A stretch of DNA of 64,000 nucleotides from positions 2,286,469-2,350,468 of the forward strand of contig OZ024735.1 of the NCBI GenBank assembly GCA_964016875.1, written 5' to 3'. The DNA comes from Fallopia convolvulus. Taxonomy: Eukaryota > Streptophyta > Magnoliopsida > Caryophyllales > Polygonaceae. Every line of letters begins with the position of its first letter. Position 1 is the first letter of the stretch. The notes beneath the pieces were generated by a model. The model saw nothing but the letters and a program-made list of their open reading frames with translations. It did not search any database and was not told the DNA's origin. This document shows, piece by piece, positions 10,634 through 22,575 of this stretch. A program made the translations under genes and the position numbers.

Positions 10634-13084
10634 GAACCCGAAAACCTATAAAGGTGGATCCGAATTCTCTCATATTTAATCTTGGGAATTGAGGGGTTTT
10701 TCACTTGATATTGTTCTAATGAATGATATGTAAAGTGTGGTAATCGTTTATATTACCCTTGCGTGATCTTTTGATCATGATGTGTTTTGTAAACGTTTCA
10801 TGTTTTCTCGTTACTTATTGAATGAGATTTGATCAGTGTAATACCCAAGTTTGTTAAAATCATATAAAAGAGATTATTATATGATTGTGTAAGGAAAACT
10901 GAATTTTGGATCAAATGAATTTCGGATAACTAATCCCGAGAAGGGAACGTTGAATGATCCCATGAGGAAATTGTTCCATAATAGGATTATTGTTCCCTGA
11001 AGGATATGAATAAGTTATGTCAATTTACTATATGAAGAATTTTCTTTTAAGAAAGATGTACCTATGAAGGGAACGTTGAATGTTCCTTGCAATGGAATGA
11101 ATCTGTTTTGATGTATTATTGCTTGTTCCAAGATATAAGTTCTATGAGAACAAGAGCCGATTACAAGACGTTATAATTTATGGTATTTGATGGCCATATG
11201 AGATATGATCAAAGTTATGGTCATGAATTGATGATATATCATGGTTAAGACTACAAGAGTTGAATGAGACGTAACAAAACGTCTAGACCTTAAGACCTTA
11301 TGAGGTAGATGAAATTTCCTTAAAGGGAGATGATATGAGTCTACTATACCTTGTGTGTAGATTACTCATGATTAAATCTAGATTACTTACTTCAAGATCG
11401 TTGTTCCTTAGACATGTTACTTGAGTAAAGTCTACTAGATATCAGATTACTTAATTTAAGTCTATTGTTCCCTGGACAGATTACTTGATTAAGTCTACTG
11501 ATGAAGGCCCTACTATGATTCACAGATTGTCTATTTGACTCTACTGTATTTATACAAATTAGTCAGTTTATTTCATATTGTACTTGTATTATATTTATAT
11601 GATGTTTTGTTATATTTCTTAATTGTATACTAACGATGGTGTCTGTGTAGCTTGTACAATATGTATAATTTCACGAGAATTGGACAATTCTATGAAGGAC
11701 ATGGGGGAGGTCGAAGTTAATCCTTGGGGTTACTGTCCCTGGGAACGATGTCATTTTACAAGAAACGTGTCCTTGGGAACGATGTTATTTGACAAGAATG
11801 TGTTCTTGGGAACAATGTCAATTGGCAGGAAACGTGTCCCATGGGAACGATGTCACTTGACATGAACGATTGTTTCTTGCTTGGAAATGTATACCTTAGT
11901 TTCTTATCTTCTCTCATGGATTGAGTTTGTAGATTATGCCTAATGAAGCATGATGGTAACTTAACTCAATTTTTCTTACGAGTTGTTAAAACTGTAAGTG
12001 TAACAAGGAAGAGTACAAAGTTCTTACATACAAATATACTTGTTACATGATGGGTTATAAGCACTCGATTACTTGGTAAGGACCATGGTTTGTGGTCTTA
12101 GTAATGACATAATTTCCTTGGAAATGGAAATGTTGGATGCAAGTTGGATCGTTAGATAGAGAATTATTTTCTAGAAGTAGATGGATATTTCTACTTGGGA
12201 ACAGTGTCATTTCATGGACTGCGGAAAATGATCTTGCATTCAGATTTTGATAATGGGAACGAGGTTGGCAGTGTGAATTGTAGCCTTGTTTAAGGTGACG
12301 ATTAAGGAATTAAAATCTACCAAGTTTCGTGAAGGCTGAAACTGATTTCAACTATGTGAGAAAATTATCTCTGGCCAGAGGGGAACGATCATTGTTATAA
12401 TGTGCTATTACATGTCACGTCTTTTGGATGTGAGTGTATGCTATGGATCGTGACACATAGTGTGACCTTGTTGTCTTAATTCGGTTAAAAACAAGTTTAG
12501 CTAACTACTTGACGAAGGGGTTGGTTGTAAGGGGATGGGATAAAAGACCCGTATAGCTTTCTAGTGATGGGATACCCAATTCCTACCTAATGAAAATTAG
12601 GGACAGAATTTAATGTGGAAAGCCCATACCTAGAAACTGTGAGCACAACATAACAATCCCCAAAGGTGTGCTCTGTTCCTACAAGTTGGATGTTGAAGGC
12701 ATAGTCTTCTTAATAGTTTCTTTGAAAAAGTGCAATTGTAGGTGCACGATTAAAGGATCTACCTATATGGACGTGAGGCTTGGCCGCTTCATGAAGCTCC
12801 GGGTTGGCTTCACATATGTTCATGAATAGATATGGACTCGAGGCCATTAATAGAGTCAAGTAAAACTTTAGAGATGTAACGAAGCTTATGTGTGTGTTAT
12901 CTTCATGCATCCAAAGTGGTTGATTGGTTCAATCCTTAGGACACCATGATTTCGGGGTGTTTGAAATGTGTAACTACACTAAAGCGGAAATTCAATCGTT
13001 TTCGACATTTTCGCCTATGCATGAGTTTGGGATAAAAGCTTGCTTATTTTATGAATCAAGGATTACACTAAAATGGGGGAGGAT
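10634..13084 (+). other. Non-coding interior of non-autonomous LTR element
   Basis: There is no coding frame of note. The stretch contains many GGGAAC/GTTCCC motifs, a 4-copy tandem repeat at 11733-11867 and a stretch rich in GATTACTT/AAGTCTACT between 11330 and 11500. The purine tract is just before 13085. Confidence 0.7.
11733..11867 (+). repeat. Four-copy tandem repeat, about 34 bp
   Basis: Four successive units each carry TGTCC(C/T)TGGGAACGATGTCA-like sequence followed by ACAAGAA(A)CG. Each contains one GGGAAC motif. Confidence 0.8.
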
Positions 13085-13975
13085 TGTTGGTGATTTTAGT
13101 GTCATCAAGTGATTGTTCCCTATATGGGAACAATGCCTTTTAGTGTGATTGGGATTCATACGACACTATGAGATCTTACTTTGCTATGTCACGGGTTTGG
13201 GTGTGCGGAGTGCGCGCTCGTGTAAGCATAATTGAGATCTAGAGGGAAATATTAAGGAGAAGTTGCGACCTGAAAAGGAACAATGTTTGTTACCTACTAG
13301 AGGAAACAATGTCTGTCCCCTTGGAGGGAACAATGGTTGGAACAGTAGTTCTCTGACGCATGCCTGAAATTTCGGCACGTTGTTAATTGTTGATAACGGT
13401 CATTTAAACGTTGTGTAACTGCATTGTAACTTCCTTAATGGGTTAATAACTGATGGGTGACGTGGGTTATTCAAGATAACCTTCGGGGCACTTGGTAACC
13501 GCCGTTAACTTCTAGTAACTGCTGGTAACCGTTCCCTGAAGCAGTTTTCCTTTGCCTATATATAAGGCTATTGGGAGTTTGGTGTCGTGTTGTTGGACGT
13601 TGGTTCACATAATCAGAGGAGAACGTTTTCTCTCCATGATTGAACTTCAAATAGAGTCTAATATCCATTTTACATGAACTCTAAGGTTCGATCTCTTTCA
13701 TAGCCTTGTTAGAGATCGGTTGGTTTGTCTTATCTCACTTCAAATTTCGTGGATTCCCCAAGGCTATGTAGGGGGCGAAATATTGATTTCACAAAGCGTC
13801 TCTACGTGATTCAAACCTATATCAAGTGTTTCATAAGATTGATCTACTGAAGAGTCGTCTTCAACTACATCCACGAAGAGGAACTCCACGGCTTCAGCAT
13901 CGCACTGTTCCCGGAGTACCAGCAAATGCAGGATCTTCGGTGGGAACTACGAAGCAAGAGTCCAAGACACCTACA
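13085..13975 (+). repeat. 3' LTR of non-autonomous element
   Basis: It closely matches 9643-10532. The first dyad is retained at 13113-13133. The second (near 13313) has lost one match. Confidence 0.9.
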
Positions 13976-14079
13976 TCTTGTGCTTATGATATTCCAATAT
14001 AACTTTTGTCATACTTCCCTATTTCACGCAAATACCTTTTTGTGAATGAAATGAAGGGTGAGTAGGATGGTCATAATCA

Positions 14080-14300
14080 GAGGCGGGGCCAAGGAGGGGC
14101 GAAGAGGGGCGGTCGCCCCTCCTTTCTTGCTCAGAACATTTATAATACTTTACAGTTTTATTACAAGATACTAAGAATCCATGGCCTAGTGGCAGATTTG
14201 AACGCTCCTCTTTTAAAGTGTGTTCGACACAAACCCGTGTTCGATCCATTCGAATTGCAAACACTCGTCCACCCCCAATTTTTTCTTGGGTTGCCCATTC
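14080..14300 (+). mobile_element. Possible tRNA-derived SINE-like sequence
   Basis: TGGCCTAGTGG at 14182-14192 fits a Pol III A box. GTGTTCGATCC at 14237-14247 resembles a B box with one base missing. Spacing between them is 55 bases. A GC-rich imperfect inverted repeat (GGGGCG and CGCCCC) lies just upstream at 14093-14120. No clear tail or target duplication was seen. The start and end are guesses. Confidence 0.35.
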
Positions 14301-14822
14301 AAAACATAGTAATTGCATTTTCGTTTTTTTTGTTTATTTATTCCAACCACAAAAAGTGAAATTAAAATAGCTAGATTTTTTTTATTATGGTGAATAATTT
14401 TAACATATTAATAATTTTGGTTAAGAATTAAATATAGAGAAATTCTTTTTGGTGCCCTTAAGGTTTTGCCTTTTTCTTTTGGTGCCCAAGAAAAAAACTT
14501 ATTCCTTTTGGTACCCTTGAGGTTTTGGCTTTTCCCGTTGACACCCTTCTCCGGCTCAAATTAGCCAATTTCAAGCCTACCATTATGTTCATCACCCTTA
14601 AATTAGTAGGATTTGACTATTGACACATCAAAATTCATAACCAAACTACATCAATTTCAACTCTTAAACAATTTTGTAAACAACCCCTTAAAATAGAGGA
14701 TTGTTATAAAAATTCAAATTGGTGTAGTTTGAGCAGCATTGTATGCGGCAAAACCCCATATATTTAACAACTCCCATTTCCAGCCAAAGCCATCGTTCCA
14801 ATAATCTCTAACGACAAGCTGG
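14301..14822. other. AT-rich spacer with TTTTGGTGCCC motifs
   Basis: There is no gene. TTTTGGTGCCC or TTTTGGTACCC recurs three times at 14448-14515. This resembles the ends of the fold-back element at 21690-22575 and may be a diverged relative of it. Confidence 0.4.
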
Positions 14823-14827
14823 CTAAC

Positions 14828-15034
14828 TGAAGAGAGTGATGGATCGAGAGAGAAGAGAGGAGAGGAGAGGAAAAATCCGTAACTAACTCTCTTAACTTTT
14901 CATTCAAGATATTAGGAGTATTTATACTCCGAGTACAACCGACTCTGTTTACACTATTACGTTGACCAGTATAGTCAGCATTTTGTTATAAAAAGCCACG
15001 TAGGCAATCAACCTACATTTCCTATATTTCTTCA
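14828..15034 (-). repeat. 3' LTR of copia no. 2
   Basis: This is a 207-bp LTR almost identical to 19429-19634. On the minus strand the purine tract ends at 15035. Confidence 0.92.
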
Positions 15035-15042
15035 CACCTCCC

Positions 15043-15582
15043 TCAAGTTGGGACTACTTCCAGTCCTAACTTGCCAACAAGGAAATGATGATGCTCACTT
15101 GACAAAGGCTTAGTGAACACATCAGCCAATTGAAGCCTAGTTGGAATATAAGCAGTTCGCAAGAACCCAGATTGAACTTTCTCCCGAGTAAAGTGAAGAT
15201 CAATCTCTAAGTGTTTAGTTCTTTCATGACAACATGGATTAGTTGCTATTTGTTGAGCAGCTTTGTTGTCACAAAAGAGGGTGATAGGCAAAGGAATGTC
15301 CCATGAATACACAGAACCCAGTTAAAGATCTTCTGTTGTAGCCGCCATACTCTTGTATTCTGCTTCAGCTGAACTCCTGCTAATTGTGGCTTGCTTCTTC
15401 GTCTTCCATGAGATTAAAGAATGTCCCATGAATACACAGAACCCAGATAAAGATCTTCTAGTAGTCAAACAAGAACCCCAATCTGCATATGAGAATCCTG
15501 TAATCTTCAAGTCTGGTTGTAAAGGATTAAACAACCCCATTTTGGCTGAACCTTTCAGATATCTTAAAATCTGTTTGCTAGC
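15043..15582 (-). pseudogene. Copia no. 2 RNase H, broken
   Basis: The first part (GFSYADWGSCLTTRRSLSGFCVF, then ISRSSAEAEYKSMA, 15540-15322) and the last (ITLFCDNKAAQQIATNPCCHERTKHLEIDLHFTRE, 15312-15043) are separate frames. Between them, about 43 bp at 15296-15338 is a copy of 15420-15462 pasted in, which brings a stop. The D, E and D catalytic positions are still readable. Confidence 0.88.
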
Positions 15583-16731
15583 CTACAAGTGTGGCTCGCG
15601 AGGATCAGAGACAAACTGAGATAAATGTTGAACAGGATATGAAATATCAGGACATATGAGTGCCAAATAAAGCAATTTCCCCACAATCTTCCTGTAATGC
15701 TCAACATCTTGAACTGGTGCACCTACTCCAGCTTCAAGTTTTAAACCAGCAGCCATAGGAGTGTTGGATTCTTTACACTCCATCATATTCATATCCTGTA
15801 ATATATTTGTAATATACTTGGACTGACTAATATAAGCTCCATTGGAAGTTCTGAAAATCTCCATTCCAAGGAAGCACTTGGCCAATCCCAAGTCTTTAAT
15901 TGTAAATTGCTGATGCAAAGAATATTTCAACCTGTCTATCTCAGCAACATCATCACCAGTCACCAAAATATCATCAACTAAGAGTGCAGTGAAGGAGGTC
16001 TGTGTTCGTCTAACAAACAGTAAATAATCATGGCATGATTGTTGATATCCCAAACTTTTCACAAAATTTGTCAATTCTTGGTTCCATTGCCTAGCTGCTA
16101 GTTTAAGCCCATATAGAGACCGTTGTAACTTACACACTTTCCCTTTCTCACATGGTTGATAACCGTCTGGAGGTAACATATAAATGTCTTCCTCAAGGTA
16201 TCCATGCAAGAAAGCATTGTTGATGTCCAATTGATGCAACGACCACTCCTTAGCAACAGCCAAAGCAATCACAATTCGAACAGTTTGCAACTTTGCCACT
16301 GGACTGAAAGTGTGCTTAAAATCTTTGCCAATTTTCTGATCATATCCCTTAACAACAAGGCGTGCCTTGTATCTATCAACACTCCCATCAGCCTTATACT
16401 TAATTTTGTACACCCACTTTGAACCAACAGCTTTGTGACCAGCAGGCAAATCTGTCACAATCCAAGTCCCATTTCTCTCAAGAGCTTCCAATTCTTTCGC
16501 CATAGCTTCTTCCCAAACAACAACTCCTTTGGCTTTGTTGTATGATGCTGGCTCATGAACTGATTGAACTTTTGTCATGAAAGCAAAATACTCTCGAACT
16601 GCAAGAGAATCCCCTTCTTGAGCTGTCATCACATAATCTGTGGTCCAAGCTGGTGCATGTCTGACTCGATCTGACCTCCTTAAATTCATAACTGGTGAAT
16701 CACCTATAGCCACCTCACTAGACTGATTCAT
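15583..16731 (-). pseudogene. Copia no. 2 reverse transcriptase
   Basis: A long open frame carries a nearly complete copia RT: WEEAMAKELEALERNGTW, then GSKWVYKIKYKADGSVDRYKARLV, the motif A QLDINNAFLHGYLEEDIYM, SLYGLKLAARQWN, and the catalytic LLVDDILVTGDD (usually YVDD). It then runs through DLGLAKCFLGMEI, ITNILQDMNM and PDISYPVQHLSQF into the connection. The frame breaks at 15583 on entry to RNase H. Confidence 0.9.
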
Positions 16732-16740
16732 GTCTGGATG

Positions 16741-17199
16741 CTAAGCAGAATCAGAAATCAAATCACCTCCTTGTCTAGGAGTGTCAACACCAGTAGGCTG
16801 ACCAATATCAATAGAAACATCCACAACATCATCACTTGTCATTTCCTTACTAAACAAGTGTGAAGTTTCCTTTGTGAATGTCTCTTGTCCTCCACTGTTT
16901 TCCCTTGCCTTGAAAGGAAAAATATTCTCACAAAACACTACATCTCTACTATGAAAAATTTCTTGTGTGTGTAGGTCCAACAACCTATAACCTTTCTGGT
17001 TAGATGGATATCCTATCAACACACATTTCCTACCTCTTGCATCAAACTTATCTAATCTCCTTTTGATGCAAGCTGCATAGCATAAACTTCCTATGATCCT
17101 TAAATGATCATACACTGGCTTCTTAAGGAAAAGCTTTTCATAAGGACTAGAGGCATTTTGTTGATGAGATAGGTTGCTGACAAAATGCACTCCCCACAA
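16741..17199 (-). pseudogene. Copia no. 2 integrase C-terminal region
   Basis: This continues integrase in another frame with the plant copia GKR-like block (PVYDHLRIIGSLCYAAC, then RKCVLIGYPSNQKGYRLLDL, then HSRDVVFCENIFPF). It ends at a stop at 16741-16743, just before the RT frame begins. Confidence 0.88.
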
Positions 17200-19340
17200 A
17201 ATTTCTTGGGCAGATTAGCATGAATCATTAGAGCTCTTGCAGTCTCTAATAAGTGTCTATGCTTTCTTTCTACAATCCCATTTTGTTGGGGCTTGTAGGG
17301 CATAGAACGCTGATGCAAAATGCCATACTCCATGAACATTTGCTGACAAGGAGCATTTAAAAGTTCAGATCCATTATCTAATCTGACCTTTTTTGGCATG
17401 ACATTAAACTGGTTTTTAACCATGTTTATAAAACTTCTCACAATACCTAGTACTTGATGCTTATGATGAAGCAAATAAGTCCAGGTTGCTCGAGTCATAT
17501 CATCTACTATTGTGTAGAAATAAGTTTCACCATTCAAACTCTTCACACTGTATGAACCCCAAAGATCCATGTGCAACAAATCAAAAGCTTCAGCAGCTCG
17601 AGACTCACTTTTAGGAAAGGGCAAACAATGAAACTTTGCTAATTCACAAGTATTGCAAGGAATATCCATGTTTGATGCCTTATTACAACCAGAAATATGT
17701 CTGAGCTTCGAAAAAGATGCATGACCAAGTCTATTATGCAAAATAGTAGCTTCATTTAACACAGAAAAAGAACACTTTCCTGCTTCCTTTAATTTATCCT
17801 GGCATCCATTAGCTTGCAACTTGTATAAACCTCCTTGCTCCCTTCCTGTTGCTACCTCCTTCTTACTCTGAAGGTCCTGAAAAGAACAATTTATGTCACA
17901 AAATAATGCTTGCAAACCCTTTTGTGCAACAAGCTTGCTCACAGACAGTAAGTTGAACTGAAATCCTGGCACATGTAACACTTTGGTCAACATAAAACCA
18001 GGTTTAAGCTCAACTGAACCAGTCTGCTTGACAGTCATCATAGCTCCATTAGGAAGCCTCACAGATATAGGTTCCGGCAAGTTTTCAATATTAACCATAC
18101 AATCCAAGTGTGGGCTCATATGATCCGTGGATCCGATATCAATGATCCACTCTTGTTTGTGCATTCCTTGTGTAACAGATAGTGAGTTACCTGCAAAATT
18201 TGCAGAAGATCCTATCATAACAGCCTTCCCCTTCATAGCTCTCATCATTTGCTGACACAAGGCCTGAATCAATTCTGGATCAAACTCCCCATTTTGTTCT
18301 GAAGAAGATGCCTCTGCCTGATCAAGTGGAGACTCATTCATAACCTGTGCAGCCACCTTGTTCCCTTTCTTCGGATTTTTCTTGCCCTTCCACCAGTCAG
18401 GATAACCTATGATTTCAAAACATCCATCAACACTATGCCCAACCTTGTTACACTGTGTACAGAATTTCTTCTCATCAGTTTTCTGTTTCCTCTGATCCTT
18501 GTTCCCATAGCCACTGGATTTACCATCAACATTTCCTGAGCCTCGATTTTTCTCATTCATATTCACCATAGTGAAAGCAGCAGATTCAACAACGGAATGA
18601 GAAATTTTCTTGTGTTTTTCCACATTCATCACAAGATAATAAGCTCTATTCAGGTTTGGTAAGGGATCCTGAGACAAAATATGGCTAACAATGCCTTCAT
18701 ATTCAGGATTTAAATTTACCAGGAAATGCATCACTCGATCCTGATTTTCAAGCTCAAGAAACCTCGCAACCACCTTGCAAGTACATCTAGCTAACTGGCC
18801 ACAAGAACAACTTGGAATTCCATTCATCCATTGAATTTCATCCCAACACTTCTTCAATTTCGTATAATAAGCAGTCACAGTCAAATTCCCTTGCACAATT
18901 CTCATCAAATCCTGTTTTAACTGATAAATCATTGGAACAATACTCTGATTGTACCTTTTTGAGATATCCGCCCATAGATCTTTCGCTGAATCGGTGTGAA
19001 CGAATGAACCTGCCAAATCTGCTGTCATGGAATTGAGCAACCAACAAGCCACCATGCGATCACATCTCTCCCAGCGGCCTAGATTAGGAGAATCTTCCTC
19101 AGGTCTCTCCAAGGTACCGTCAATGAAACCTAGTTTCATTTTCGCGCCAAGAGCCATTCGAATTTGCTTGCTCCAAGCCAGGTAATTGCTTCCATCGAAG
19201 TGCGTTGTTGTCAGTGATGCTCCAGGTGCATCCGAATTCGCCAGATTCAGTGGATCTACTTGTGAGAAATTTCTGAACTGAGCTAGCTGCAACATCGCTC
19301 GATCGCGATTCTCTTCAAACACTGGTTCCTTCCCTGTCAT
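17100..19340 (-). pseudogene. Copia no. 2 Gag-protease-integrase
   Basis: The start ATG at 19340 is chosen because upstream codons run into the LTR and the Gag block (SLTTTHFDGSNYLAWSKQIRMAL) follows soon after. The zinc knuckle CTQCNKVGHSVDGC is intact, near 18475-18430. The protease motif reads IIDIGSTDHMS, so the second catalytic position is changed. The integrase has its HHCC finger (HNRLGHASF, CNTCELAKFHC) and the core blocks FDLLHMDLWG, YTIVDDMT, VRLDNGSELLN and NGIVERKHRHLLE. The frame changes near 17100-17199. The protein would act in particle assembly, cleavage and insertion. Confidence 0.9.
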
Positions 19341-19416
19341 TCCTCTAGCTTTCGATCTTCTTAGAGACAAACAATTGCTTGATTTCCTGTAGAGATCGTC
19401 TCTGAAAATTTCCTGA

Positions 19417-19428
19417 GCTCTGATACCA
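19417..19428 (-). promoter_or_regulatory. Primer binding site, initiator-Met tRNA type
   Basis: TGGTATCAGAGC on the minus strand abuts the end of the 5' LTR. Confidence 0.92.
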
Positions 19429-19634
19429 TGAAGAGAGTGATGGATCGAGAGAGAAGAGAGGAGAGGAGAGGAAAAATCTGTAACTAACTCTCTTAACTCT
19501 TCATTCAAGATATTAGGAGTATTTATACTCCGAGTACAACCGACTCTGTTTACACTATTACGTTGACCAGTATAGTCAACATTTTGTTATAAAAGCCACG
19601 TAGGCAATCAACCTACATTTCCTATAATTCTTCA
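19429..19634 (-). repeat. 5' LTR of copia no. 2
   Basis: On the minus strand it starts TGAAGAATTATAGG and ends ACTCTCTTCA. It is 206 bp and ends in the TSD CTAAC at 19635. Confidence 0.92.
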
Positions 19635-19866
19635 CTAACATTGGAGGAAATTGGAAATAAAGCGTGATCCAACAAACGATTATCATAAAGATGCATTGGG
19701 TTAAACTTAGGTTTAGACTCTTTAGAGCATGTATGTTTTAAAACTCGTACGAATTTTGTTTATTTTATGTCTATTTAAATTTGGTAATTATGACTATAGA
19801 TATTGTTCAAAGGTATTAATTATTGTGTATTTTTATTTTGAAAATGGATAATTAACTAATTACAGA

Positions 19867-20560
19867 TAGGGAATATTATATTTAACCCCCCTTTATTTTA
19901 CACTTGTTGTAATTAATCATCTTTTTAATTTTTTTTTACACTTAACCACCCCTTATTTGTAAAATATGTGCATTTAACCACCTATTTTGAGGAAAAAAGT
20001 ATTTTCTTCGTTAAGTAAAGTAAATTACATTTTTTCCCTTCTTTTTTAATTTTATTTATAATAAATAAAAGAATTTAGGAATAAATTGAGCTTGGAATGT
20101 TATTATCATTGGATTTCAGCCTACATCTGAACCTTTTGAGTCTCGAGTCGTCGTACATCATTTTAGACACGATCGACTCCAAGGGACGCTCAAAGTCGTC
20201 AGAATCAAATCCAAAACCCATGGTCTTTGTATCGGCGAAGTCGTGGTTCTTCACCATTGGATGAGGGAAGGAATTATTATGGAGAAAATTAGGAGAGTGT
20301 TGCAAAAATCGGTTTATTCGAATCTGAAAGTGTCAATTATGGTTTTTCCTTTATTTATTTATTGTAAATAAAATTTAAAAAAAGAAGGGAAAAAACGTAA
20401 TTTCTTTACTTAAAGGAGAAAATGAAGTTTTTCGTTAAAATGGGTGGTTAAATGCACTTAATTACAAATAAGGGATGGTTAGGTGTAGAAAAAAATAAAT
20501 AAAGGGTGGTTAATTGCAACAAGTGTAAAATAAAGGGTGATTAAAGTTTAAATATGAACA
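19867..20560. mobile_element. Fold-back MITE with long inverted arms
   Basis: The left arm (about 19878-20085) and the right arm (about 20555-20345) are reverse complements over about 200 bp with scattered differences. Both carry CCCTTTATTTTACACTTGTTG and TTAACCACC blocks. The centre (about 20086-20300) is less AT-rich and holds a 76-codon minus-strand frame (20305-20075). The target duplication was not resolved. The type suggests a non-autonomous Mutator-like MITE. Confidence 0.75.
20075..20305 (-). other. Frame inside MITE, possible captured fragment
   Basis: A 76-codon minus-strand frame has mixed composition (for instance MVKNHDFADTKTMGFGFDSDDF). It lies in the GC-richer centre of the fold-back element, between the inverted arms. 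I do not recognise it. It might be a captured piece of a host gene, as Pack-MULEs carry, or only chance. Confidence 0.3.
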
Positions 20561-21689
20561 ATGAAGTCTTGGCTAAAGTTTAAATATGGCCACAACTTTT
20601 ACTACAAAATGTATTCAAAGGAAATTTTGAAGCTAAATTGGTACAATATGTACTGTGGGCGATAATGAATTTGTATTTGGCTCAAATTTAGCCAAGTTCA
20701 TGTAATGCTACAATTGAGGTTAAGTAGACTCAATGCTAACCTACCATCTATCTAGTCAGAAGATAATTTTGTACTAAATCTTCTGGTTATCTAGACACAA
20801 CTCAATATATTTGCAGCTTTTTCGCAACCTAGAATTAGTCGCGAGCGTTTTAACAACGACATCCTATTTGTGGGTAATGTTCTTGGAAAGGTTGCGGCTA
20901 ATGCTATTACGAGGCTTATTTTGCGGCTCATTGCGTTGCTACGTTCTGGATATAGACACGTTTTACAATAGTATAACGCATTCACATATTTAACTTGATT
21001 TGTGACTAAAATTTCCTCATTTTACGGGTAACGCATTTGTATAGTAAATCTGTACAAAACATCGAATATATTCAATCTTCTGAAATATTCGTTGTTTAGG
21101 CCAGCGAATATATTCAATCTTCAGATTTTTGACTAAAGTTCCATTGTCTACTATTGTTCCATCTACATTATTTTATTTAAACAGTTTTATATATGTTCAA
21201 TTGTTACGATACTAATAGGTCAAATCTTGTTTGGTCAAATCTTCTAACTAAATCTGTTAAATAGGTCAAATCATGTTTGGGTTAAAATAGTTTTTCGATC
21301 ATTAGATTGATGAATTTATAGATAGGTTAAAAGGTATTTACACTTACCTGAGGCGCTTCCACCACTTGTCCTGGGTCATTATAAAAAATAGTAAATCGCG
21401 GGTCAACTCAACAAGTACGTGACTTAGCCCAACTTTTTCTCTCAGTCAAATAAGAATTGCTTTTAATCTATTTATTTTTCAAGCAGGATTTAAAATTTGA
21501 ACTGATAGAGTCGATTTTTTTTATGTTGGATCATATATTTACATATTTAGTTCCGATTGGATTTCTCTTCTTCTTGTTTTACATATTCTTTTACGAGTAG
21601 AATCGAGTTTTTGGTCAGACTATATCCTTTTCATTTTACATATGTAATTGTAAACAAAAAGTCTCGATAGATTTGGTTTTTAAGTATTA
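20561..21689. other. AT-rich intergenic sequence, no gene seen
   Basis: There are short frames only, none with recognisable domains. CTTCAGATTTTTGAC and TCGAATATATTC-like words recur around 21060-21140. I saw no transposon ends. Confidence 0.5.
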
Positions 21690-22575
21690 GGGAATTCACC
21701 CTCGAGTTTTTGTCTTTTTTGAGTGGTGCCCTAAACAAAAAATTTATTCCGAGTGATACACCTGAACCTTTTTGAAAAAGTCTGGCTGACACCCTTACTA
21801 GTAAATTTTCGTTACTTTATAACTAAATTAGTATGTTTTCTAATGAAAAGATATATTTTTGCATTTAATTAAATTAAAACACAATTTTGATATAATAATA
21901 ATATAAATAAATCATATAAAAATATTAAAAATAAATTTATATTATATATATATGTTTGTCAAGTAGATTTTATGTTGCATAATTCAATTTTTTTATGTTA
22001 AAACCAAAAATATTATAATATTTATATCAAAATAAATATATTTCAAGATTAACATTTTCCATGTAGATTTTATATAGTAATTTTGACAATCTTTGAAAAA
22101 TTGATAGAAATTAAAATTTTAATATAGTTCGAGAGTATCATAATGAAAGTTCTATTATTTTTTTAAAAAATTAAAAACTATTACATAAAACTTACATGAA
22201 AATTTTTAATTATGTAATATATTTATTTTAATGCAAATATTGTAATATTTTTTAAGCTTAAAAATTTTAAATTATACAACATACAATCTACTTGACAAAT
22301 ATATATATGTAAAATATTTTTAATTTAATATTTTAAATGATTTATTTTATTTGTTATTAAACTAATTTTTTTTATTAATTTAACTAAATACAAAATTATA
22401 TTTTTTTCATTAGAAAACATACTAGTTTGGTTATAAACTAACGAAAATTGAAAAGTAAGAACACCAACCGGACTTTTTACAAAAATTCAGGAATACAACT
22501 TGAAATAAATTTCTTTTCAGGACACCACTCGAAAAAGCGAAAAACTCGAGGGTACAACTCCGAAAAGTTCTGGGA
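21690..22575. mobile_element. Fold-back element with ~430-bp arms
   Basis: Reading inward from both ends gives the same series of blocks: ACCCTCGAGTTTTT, then TCGAGTGGTG or GAGTGGTG, then AATTTATT, then a long AT-rich series including TAGTATGTTTTCTAATGAAAA and TTTGTCAAGTAGATT. The arms extend almost to the centre, so the whole piece could fold into one hairpin. It has no coding frame. Exact ends and target duplication are not resolved. Confidence 0.75.

Larger units (their letters stand above)
9643..13975 (+). mobile_element. Complete non-autonomous LTR retrotransposon
   Basis: LTRs of 890 bp (9643-10532) and 891 bp (13085-13975) are nearly identical and begin TGTTGGTGATTT. The target duplication TCTTG is perfect (9638-9642 and 13976-13980). 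A purine-rich run ending GGGGGAGGAT precedes the 3' LTR. The 2.55 kb interior has no gag or pol, only a 24-codon frame near its start, so the element must be moved by another element's proteins. The LTR start resembles that of copia no. 3 at 50022. GGGAAC/GTTCCC motifs are scattered through LTR and interior. Confidence 0.9.
14828..19634 (-). mobile_element. Ty1/copia retrotransposon no. 2
   Basis: Short LTRs (14828-15034 and 19429-19634) are nearly identical. A perfect 5-bp target duplication CTAAC flanks the element (14823-14827 and 19635-19639). On the minus strand the primer site directly after the 5' LTR reads TGGTATCAGAGC (19428-19417), the initiator-Met tRNA complement used by most copia elements. 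A purine tract (TTGAGGGAGGTG) precedes the 3' LTR. Gag, protease, integrase, RT and RNase H are all recognisable in copia order, but stops and frameshifts at about 17100-17199, 16741, 15583 and 15315 make it inactive. Confidence 0.93.
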
